From Trachythela sp. YZ-2020 (Eukaryota > Cnidaria > Anthozoa > Malacalcyonacea > Clavulariidae): DNA of 64,000 nt. The notes below the pieces were generated by a model. It was not told the DNA's origin. It did not search any database and saw nothing but the letters and a program-made list of their open reading frames with translations. Both the position numbers and the translations under genes were made by a program. The stretch is taken from NCBI GenBank assembly GCA_016169945.1, contig JADLSH010000279.1, positions 1,178,001 to 1,242,000 on the forward strand, in the 5' to 3' direction. The number at the start of each line of letters is the position of its first letter. The first letter of the stretch is position 1. This document shows, one piece after another, positions 57,406-64,000 of this stretch.

Positions 57406-57500
57406 TATAGACGATATAGTAAAAACCGTTTGCAGAGTGCTCAATGGAGAACCAGAGCATAATATAGTTAAAATTCAGAGATTCAACAGTTTTGAATAGA

Positions 57501-57561
57501 CATTTTATTACTAGTTAGTTTCGTGCTACACACGTATGTGTGGTACTCTTCAGACAAAATG
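57501..57561 (-). ncRNA. Type I hammerhead ribozyme, family B (minus copy)
   Basis: On the minus strand: stem I CATTTTGT pairs with ATAAAATG (eight pairs, one G-U). Core CTGAAGA. A long stem II starts GTACCACAC and ends GTGTAGCAC, with two internal mismatches. Then GAAA, stem III CTAACTAG (three pairs, two-base loop), and cleavage after GTA. It lies head to head with the 57578 copy. Confidence 0.88.
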
Positions 57562-57577
57562 ATCTAAGATATTAGAT

Positions 57578-57647
57578 CATTTTGTCTGAAGAGTACCACA
57601 CTGTCCACACATACGTGTGTAGCACGAAACTAACTAGTAATAAAATG
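57578..57647 (+). ncRNA. Type I hammerhead ribozyme, family B (plus copy)
   Basis: Stem I 57578-57585 with 57640-57647; core CTGAAGA 57586-57592; stem II region 57593-57625, 9 bases longer than in the inverted copy because of a local CCACAC-type duplication; GAAA 57626-57629; stem III CTAACTAG 57630-57637; cleavage triplet GTA ending at 57639. The core is intact. Confidence 0.88.
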
Positions 57648-57712
57648 TCTATTCAAAACTGTTGAATCTCTGAATTTTAACTATATATATATATATATAT
57701 ATAGAGTCAAAT

Positions 57713-57756
57713 CTGCAGACATGCATGTTTCGCCGTTCAACGGCTCGTCAGTGCAG
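57713..57756 (-). ncRNA. Type I hammerhead ribozyme, family A (minus copy)
   Basis: On the minus strand: stem I CTGCA/TGCAG (five Watson-Crick pairs), core CTGACGA, stem II GCCGTTGAACGGC, GAAA, stem III CATGCATG, cleavage after GTC at plus-strand position 57718. It belongs to the right outer arm, the inverted copy of the 57292 ribozyme. Confidence 0.93.
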
Positions 57757-58060
57757 CTTGTAACGCAGTCTAGATGCGAGTGACTTCGTATTTATACATG
57801 CACCATACTCTTGCCCTCACCAAGCGCATGTGGTACAATACTCAGACACATGCGCATCCAGACATGCGTGAAGTGTCTTGGGGCCAGAGTGCTCAAACGA
57901 CCACAAAATAGGGAAGTGAGCTTTTGCATTCTAGCTTAATTGTTTGCTTTGTTGCGTATAATACGAAAAGTGCTCAATACATTGGAGCAGAGCAAATTTA
58001 AAATATTTAATAAATCAAAATTATACAATCATTAGTTGTATAAATGTTTTCAAAATCCTG

Positions 58061-58111
58061 TGTTAACCTGATGATTGCCTTGACCAGGCATGAAACTTTA
58101 AGTAGTTAACA
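58061..58111 (+). ncRNA. Type I hammerhead ribozyme, family C
   Basis: Stem I TGTTAAC 58061-58067 pairs exactly with GTTAACA 58105-58111. Core CTGATGA 58068-58074. Stem II TTGCC..GGCAT 58075-58091 has four pairs above a U-U mismatch at its base. GAAA 58092-58095. Stem III CTTTAAG 58096-58102 has three pairs and a one-base loop. Cleavage triplet GTA ends at 58104. The U-U closing mismatch is unusual and may lower activity. Confidence 0.85.
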
Positions 58112-58209
58112 AATGTTTGTATAATTTTGATTTATTAAATATTTATATATATATATATATAGTCAAATCTGCAGACATATATATTTATTATAATCTTAAA
58201 ACAGTTTTT

Positions 58210-58253
58210 GTTGCTACTTTAAGTTTCATGCAGTTATGCAATCATCAGGCAAC
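58210..58253 (-). ncRNA. Type I hammerhead ribozyme, family D
   Basis: On the minus strand: stem I GTTGC/GCAAC, core CTGATGA, stem II TTGCATAACTGCAT, GAAA, stem III CTTAAAG, cleavage after GTA. Compared with the 58061 ribozyme, stems I, II and III differ in sequence but keep pairing. A partial plus-strand copy at 58286-58334 keeps the GAAA, stem III and 3' side of stem I but has lost CTGATGA. Confidence 0.87.
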
Positions 58254-58559
58254 TGTTCTTAAAACCAAAGTTGTTCTTTCAACTGCATGAAACTTAAAGT
58301 AGCAACAAAAACTGTTTTAAGATTATAATAAATATTGCTCTACAAATGATTTTGTGTTGAGCACTCTTATCTACTACAATCACAACACAGATATTGTATA
58401 TATATATATATATATAACCTGATCACTTTTCTTACCTTTTTAGGCGTAAATTTTGCACAAGACTTTTAAGCACTCACTAAAGTAGAGAAATCGTAAAGAT
58501 GAAATTACACTTAATGATCACATAGATGTATGCACGCTTAGAAATAAATACAAATCATG

Positions 58560-58800
58560 AAAAAAATCTCTCGTGTGTTTGTTCAAAGTTTTAATCTTTT
58601 TCTCAAGGTAAAAATATAAGGTGGATAACATAATATTTATAGTGGATATTTTTCGGACAGACTCCCACTGTAGCTGTACACCACTGTAGCTATACATCGC
58701 CATAACTGGACTCTCGTGTACACTCAACGGTTTTCTTTTCTAGTGACCAAAAATGATATCATCACAAATTTCATCGTTCTTTAAAAATTGAAGTGATGTA
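58560..58800. repeat. 3' flank of unit 3
   Basis: Matches 48600-48680 and 50088-50137 downstream of paralogue 2 ('ggacagactcccactgtagct', 'gaccaaaaat.atatcatcac'). In unit 2 these two blocks are separated by the foldback element, in unit 3 they are contiguous. Confidence 0.8.
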
Positions 58801-59369
58801 GTTAAGAAACCTCTTTATAATTATAGTGGCTTAGTTTAAAGGACAATTAGTTACACGGTTTGTTACACTCTTAAATAAGCACACAGTTAGGCCGCATATA
58901 ATTGAGGTCAATATTCACAAGTACGTTCAAATTGCCTCGTGATTCATGTGATTAAGTCTGTCAATAAAGTCTTTATCTGGATTATATTTGTACGTGCGTG
59001 AAATTTCAGATAGACATTATTATGCAAGACATTTGCCAAAGTTCAAATATCAATATGTGCAAGATTGTATAGTAAACTCTGATTCAGAGTTTAAAACTCA
59101 TATATACTTTCTATATTCATTAATTAAAGTATTATACTTAAAATTTCTTATATTGATAAATTTGCATGCGTCGTCTCTGATACAAGTTAGGCGAACCAAA
59201 GTAAAAGTATGAAAAACAAGCTTGACAGCAAGAGCAATTAAAAAATTATGCACAAAGGAACAGTTCAATTTTTTTTTTTGCACTTTAGTTTAGTTTAAAC
59301 AAATTAGTGTCATTGCATATACTTGACATTGCTGTGTATATAATGAAAGTTAACGCAGTAATAACTTGT

Positions 59370-59530
59370 TGCACAAATGGATGTAATCACAATATATTGC
59401 ACAGTCACTGCTATTGAAACCCAACTTTGGATCTTATCAGTTCGTGACACAGGACTCATATCGCCGAATATCTCCGCGGGATACCAGACAGAGTGGCGGA
59501 CCTCTTATGAAACTGATGCCAAGATGATAA
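59370..59530. repeat. Dispersed repeat E
   Basis: 'aatggatgtaatcacaatat' and 'ctccgcgggataccagacag' and 'cggacctcttatgaaactg' recur at 63205-63350. The frame across it is not conserved between the two copies, so I do not call a gene. Confidence 0.7.
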
Positions 59531-60583
59531 AAACATTCTTGGAAACAAAAAATATTTTGCTAGGAGCCTCTTCAATACTTCATGCAGCAGCCCTATGCAT
59601 GTATGCACATTGCACAATTAATATATCCCGGTGAAGCTAAATCGTGGTAAAAGCATCGCCAGCTGCAAGTGAACATTTGTGCATGTACTGATTATAATAG
59701 TAGGGGATATATCGGCTTGGAATTTCTATACTCTGAGATTTAATTGCGCCAGTTTAAAATTAGATAGCATTAAATTATTGTCACCTGACTACCGAATTCA
59801 TTTTCCTAATTTAGAAAGCCCGTACCATACGTAGTGCAATAATTGAGTAACAATTCCCTTTATTCCTTATTCTATGACAATTCCAACAAAAACAACATTT
59901 CTAATCTACTAGGGAGATGCCAGGCATCGTGGGGCGAGCCTAAGCAAGAACAATAATAAGATGCGAGCAAATTAAAACATGTGTCAGTTTGTTACTTTAC
60001 TATATGAATCAGTGCTCGTTTTCGCACGAATTGTGTATAATATCTGTTTTAACGAATAACGGCTTTATATAATATGAACATGCATTTTCAGAAATTTCCA
60101 GAAAGCGCTATACAATTGCAGCAAGGAATATTGATGCTATAGTTTGATGAAAAATCGGATACGCTCACGCTGCTAGAAGTGTGTCGGAAGTCAGAACTGT
60201 AAATGAAATAAAAATGACAATAGCAAGAGAAACATATGCATGGTGTTTGTCACGCGATCTAAAAATACCAGATGCAAACAAAAGAAATGCTTAGTAACGA
60301 TCTTAAACTAAAGTTAGAAATAGAAACTAAAAGCTTGAATTAACAATCACAATAAAAGGGGAACAGGAAAATCTATCTCGTCAAATAGTCAATCATTTAA
60401 AACTTGGAAGAATCATATACATGTATTCGTTAAAATTCGCTAACTGCAGAACTTGCAGATCAGATGTGTCAAACATGCTTCCGCTTGAATATTACTAGAA
60501 TAATCCGGACATAGTACAATTTCATAAACACTCTTGTTTGTCAAACTCTATATTATGAATATTACAATTTAAAGGTAATAATA

Positions 60584-60772
60584 TTGTTTAACAAATCACA
60601 CAAACGAAGGTTATATAAAACCTACTATGGTTCGACAGCAAGGGTAGTCATTGGTGATGTGCATGGAAATGATCATATTGTTTCCATATTTGATCCGATT
60701 TTGACAGAAATCACCGAAGACATCTATGGAGGCACATTACAGGAAAAACTGTTGTCCTGCCCAAGAATTTAA
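60584..60772 (+). CDS. Unclassified short ORF or exon
   Basis: Sixty-two codons with a coding-like middle (ARVVIGDVHGNDHIVSIFD) and end (EITEDIYGGTLQEKLLSCPRI) before TAA. The open stretch starts near GTAATAATATTG, so it could be a terminal exon whose acceptor I cannot place. Family not recognised. It could equally be a chance frame; nothing around it helps. Confidence 0.2.
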   Translation: MFNKSHKRRLYKTYYGSTARVVIGDVHGNDHIVSIFDPILTEITEDIYGGTLQEKLLSCPRI

Positions 60773-61661
60773 GTTTTAATTGCAACTGATTCACTCAATT
60801 ATATATTTCATCATTGCAATGTAGGGCCTTCGCTCGAAACGTCCAAGTTCTCATTGTATTTTTCAGGTAGTTTTACACAACAGTCAACCGCCGTATTTGC
60901 TATACTCTACCCACCCTGGCACCGCACGTTTGAGATATTTTCACAAAAGGCTACTTATAGTTTTACTATTGTATTTCTATTGATAAATTTATACATATAT
61001 CATATACTTCATATGTACTGACTCATTGACATTGTATTTGATATTTTGTTAAAACATGTTATTGAAATCACAATCTTTTCATGTCTTTCATGATACTTCA
61101 TAAATAATAATAAATCCATTTATATAGCGCTGTTACACTAGTTGTTGTTCACAGCGCTTTACAATACTACTATTAAGTTAAAAAAAATAATAGTATAAAA
61201 AAAAATAAAAATGTATTGACTCATTGTATTTGATATTTTGTTAAAACATGTTATTGAAATCACAATCTTTTCATCTCTTTCATGATAATAATAGCAATGG
61301 AAATAGCAAAGCATCGTGATAATAATAGCAATGCCAATGTGGCAATAGCAATGCCAATGTGGCAATGGAAATAGCAAAGCATCGCCCGGGAAATGTGATA
61401 ACTATTAAAAAATAATTGCGTTACCATAAAAGTTGATTGTCAGTTTTGCGTATATATTTCTATATGGTTTTTGTCACGCGATCTAAAAATAGCAGATGTA
61501 AACAAAACATTTCAAACCATATTAAAAGCTTTAGAGAAGAATCACAGAATATTCAACCGGAATCAAGTCGTTAGATATAGAAACTAAAAGGAGGAATAAA
61601 GTCGAACAACGAAATCTATTCCGTCAGTGGCTTTGCATGAAAGTTCGAAGAATCATAATTT

Positions 61662-61903
61662 GTGAGGAGGCACAGGAAAAGGGACCTATGAAGAATTTAA
61701 TCAATTCTGAGAAATCACGTGTTTCTCAGAATCAATAAGGATGGGGGCGGGGCTATATTTTCTAAATTTCATTACGATTAAATTGTGTTTATACAATGAA
61801 ATTTTCATGGAAAATTCCTATAGAAGACAAAACCACCAAAATCTTAGGTTTGCCCTCTGGCCTCTGGATCCTATAGGTCCCTTTTCCTATGCCTCCTCAT
61901 ATT
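61662..61903. mobile_element. MITE with GAGGAGGCACAGGAAAAGGG ends
   Basis: GAGGAGGCACAGGAAAAGGG at about 61662 faces 'cccttttcctatgcctcctc' at 61879-61898. Interior inverted 'tcacgtgtttctcagaa'. No ORF. Confidence 0.65.
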
Positions 61904-62444
61904 TAATCAGTCATTAATAAACTGTGGTATGTGTGTCAAACATGCTTCCGCTACACTATTGCGGTCATATAGACATAGTATTGTTGTAAAATCTCTGGTT
62001 TGTCAAAATCTTTAATATATGAATCGAATGTTACAAAGTCAAAGCTAATATCTCTACAACGGAACACTTAAATCAAGTAGACTGGTCCGGCGCAATTTTG
62101 AAAACGGGTGTAAATATTTGAGAGGTTTATAAATTTAAGTACGGTTGTTGACATGTGCACATTACAAATATTCAATCAAAAGAAACATCTTTAGTCCTAT
62201 TTCTTTTGTTATATTATTCATCAGCATGTCCATTTGCTATTTGTCCGATCAGTTTGCTCTTTCTGTTTTTCTTTTACATAAATGTAACTATAAATTTACG
62301 ATCGCATACAAGAATATAGTTCACTGCGTGTAAAATTGTCAATCTCCCAAGGAAACGAGGCGAAAACGGCCGGTGGGATTTATTCACTATTGAGAGAAGT
62401 TTCGGGACGTTTGCTAATTGAAAATTATATATTAAGTTTAATAT

Positions 62445-62752
62445 GTTTACCACTCTGAGGTGGACGGAAAGCCTTAACAGGTTTTGCAACCCAATTGACA
62501 AAGGTTCCGAGGGTTAGTTAGTGGTTAGTGGTTAGCCTAAGGGTTAGTTTTTAGCGAGGGAGGAAAACCGGAGTACCCGGAGAAAAACCCTCGAAGCACA
62601 GGAGAGAACCAACCAATCTCAACTTACATGAGTTTATCAAGGACAGAGAGGTTACCCAACCTGAGCAAATCCCTGCCCTCGATCTGCTGTATAGCCAGCT
62701 TAACTCAGAGGTAAGAGACAGCGCGCTAACCGCATCTGCCACCCGTGCCTCC
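62445..62752 (-). mobile_element. SINE-like element family B, minus strand
   Basis: Reads on the minus strand from 'ggaggcacgggtggcag' through 'ggctatacagcag', 'agttgagattggttgg' and 'ctccggttttcctccc' to 'gttaaggctttccgtcca'. It shares its body with 35030-35290. Confidence 0.65.
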
Positions 62753-63350
62753 ATATATATTGTATTATAAGATGATGCGAAAAGCCGGTGGGGTTTAATC
62801 ACTGCAGTGAAAGTTCCGTGTACGTACGGACAACGTATGCACCACTGTTACGGGTGTCTGTGGAAATACAAGTTTGTGACATTGACCAAAACTACGATTT
62901 GAGATCTGTGGACAAATATAATAAGTATGCGTGTAAAACGGATCGATTTAAAAACTCCTTTAGCTTTTTACCCCAAATGATTTAAAAACAAAATAAGTTT
63001 AGCCTATGATAATTTGTACATAATATATAGCAACACAATTTAAAAGCCTAGTACATTTTTATCGTGTAATCACCTTATACTATCTATATATTGTTAGAAC
63101 CTTTGTAATTTAACCTTTTCGGTTACAAAAAAGTGTTCAAGTTATTAAATTCAACTGATTAAAAAGATGGAAAGAGCTTAAAACCCCCCCAAAAAACAAC
63201 TTATTGCACAAATGGATGTAATCACAATATATTGCACTGTCACTGGCTCACTGCTACTGAAACTTATTCGTGACACCGGACTCATATCGCCGAAACGTCT
63301 CCGCGGGATACCAGACAGAGTGGCGGACCTCTTATGAAACTGATGCCAAG

Positions 63351-64000
63351 ATAGATAGATAGATAGAAAATTTTATTTTGACACGCTAACTACGTCAATT
63401 AAAAATATTGATTCCACGAAGGGCGTGTTTTCTAAAGTTATTAAAGAAATAATGTAACTGTTCCAATTGACAAAATTGACAAAATTGACAATATAGACAA
63501 CTAACAAAACATATAGTTAACTATTTACAATAAAGGATTTATATATATAAATATATTATTTAGCAACATTAGCTGAGCAATTTTTCTTTCACATAGAGAC
63601 TGGGACCCAATTCCTCTTATTTCTTTATGGACTGAGTTCCATATTTTTGCCTCATCAAACATGAAACTCTTTTTCATGCTATTTGTGCGAGGCTGTGGCA
63701 AAACGAGTGTTGTTTCATTGTCACGGAGACAGTAATGTGTATGCTCATTCTTGTAGCTAAAAAGGTCTGTTAGGCTTTTTGGCCCAGACTTATTTAAAAT
63801 TTTGAACATTAATTTTGCCTTGGCTTTAGTTCTCTGTACTTTTAGTGTCTCCCAACCTAACGAATTTAATGCAATTTGAGCATTAACTTCATTTCCCATG
63901 TCCATAATAATTCGAGCGCATCTATTTTGGAGCTTTTGTAATCGTTGTGATTGAGTCAGTTCACCAAAAATGTCCCACACTTCACAACAATAAGTAAAGT
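63351..64000 (-). pseudogene. 3' end of a CR1/jockey-like LINE, cut by the right window edge
   Basis: On the minus strand the frame 64000-63525 encodes YCCEVWDIFGELTQSQRLQK, the C-terminal region after the reverse transcriptase, with QNRCARIIMDMG and AKIWNSVHKEIR motifs seen in many LINE ORFs. A 3'UTR of about 165 bp follows and ends in (TCTA)n, seen as GATAGATAGATAG at 63351-63367. It has landed next to repeat E. The reverse transcriptase core would lie beyond the window. Confidence 0.8.

Larger units (their letters stand above)
57121..58397. mobile_element. Nest of hammerhead-bearing elements inserted in (TA)n
   Basis: A 1.28-kb insertion in the 3'UTR intron of paralogue 3. It comprises outer inverted arms (about 57130-57343 and 57706-57925), an inner inverted pair meeting at about 57570, an inverted-repeat element at 58000-58143 and a further inverted pair at 58183-58226/58286-58334. 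(TA)n runs separate the parts (57344-57402, 57680-57703, 58141-58161, 58397-58416). Six hammerhead ribozymes lie inside, always pointing toward an adjacent TA tract. No reverse transcriptase or nuclease ORF is present. Type I hammerheads and TA-rich surroundings are known from Penelope-like elements and animal retrozymes, which is the suggested class. Confidence 0.8.
58800..63524. other. Right-hand gene-poor region
   Basis: Contains repeat E (59370-59530, 63205-63350), a diverged duplicate pair (about 60230-60560 and 61470-62040, sharing 'ttgtcacgcgatctaaaaat' and 'gtcaaacatgcttccgct'), AT-rich sequence at 61080-61380 and a family B SINE. The only possible coding signal is the ORF at 60584-60772. 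Confidence 0.5.

Noticed and set aside
57098..57444. ORFs ending in IYIYIY runs
   Set aside because: They run through (TA)n tracts and the hammerhead elements; no protein similarity.
59377..59634. An 85-codon plus-strand ORF
   Set aside because: The first half lies in repeat E and the frame is broken in the second copy at 63205-63350.

Overview
This is a eukaryotic, AT-rich, intron-rich and heavily transposon-loaded window. The encoded modules (secreted vWA-EGF-cysteine-rich proteins), a sodium/ascorbate-type transporter with animal intron phases, jockey/CR1-like LINEs and tRNA-derived SINEs point to a marine invertebrate, most likely a cnidarian. That assignment is inference from gene and repeat style; no species marker was recognised.

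Layout. (1) 1-7276, minus: 5' part of a secreted modular gene (signal peptide, vWA, EGF, a cysteine-rich module, then EGFs running off the left edge). (2) 11353-21223, minus: an SLC23 (SVCT/xNAT) transporter in ten well-supported exons, with a candidate first exon at 22041-22139. (3) 21.4-31 kb: gene-poor and repeat-rich, with MITEs, a HARBI1-like transposase remnant, a near-perfect 73-bp hairpin, a small orphan ORF and a truncated LINE reverse transcriptase. (4) 31249-58548, plus: three tandem paralogues, each with six coding exons plus one 3'UTR exon and identical intron phases, encoding about 373-374 aa secreted proteins (signal peptide, vWA, EGF, cysteine-rich module). (5) 58.6-64 kb: diverged repeats and the 3' end of a second LINE on the minus strand.

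The cysteine-rich module is shared, with the same internal phase-2 intron, by the left minus-strand gene and the three plus-strand paralogues, so the window holds four members of one family. The duplicated units carry their flanks and introns with them. Copies 2 and 3 share a SINE in intron 1 that copy 1 lacks, and their last exons are more alike, so they separated last. This gives natural empty sites for dating transposon insertions.

The most unusual element is in the 3'UTR intron of copy 3. There a (TA)n run that is intact in copy 2 has been split by about 1.28 kb holding six sequences that fold as type I hammerhead self-cleaving ribozymes, three on each strand, arranged as inverted pairs and separated by (TA)n tracts. 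No reverse transcriptase is present, so this looks like a nest of non-autonomous Penelope-like elements or retrozymes. A second unusual element, between copies 2 and 3, is a 1.4-kb foldback structure whose long inverted arms are built from 10/11-bp tandem subrepeats.
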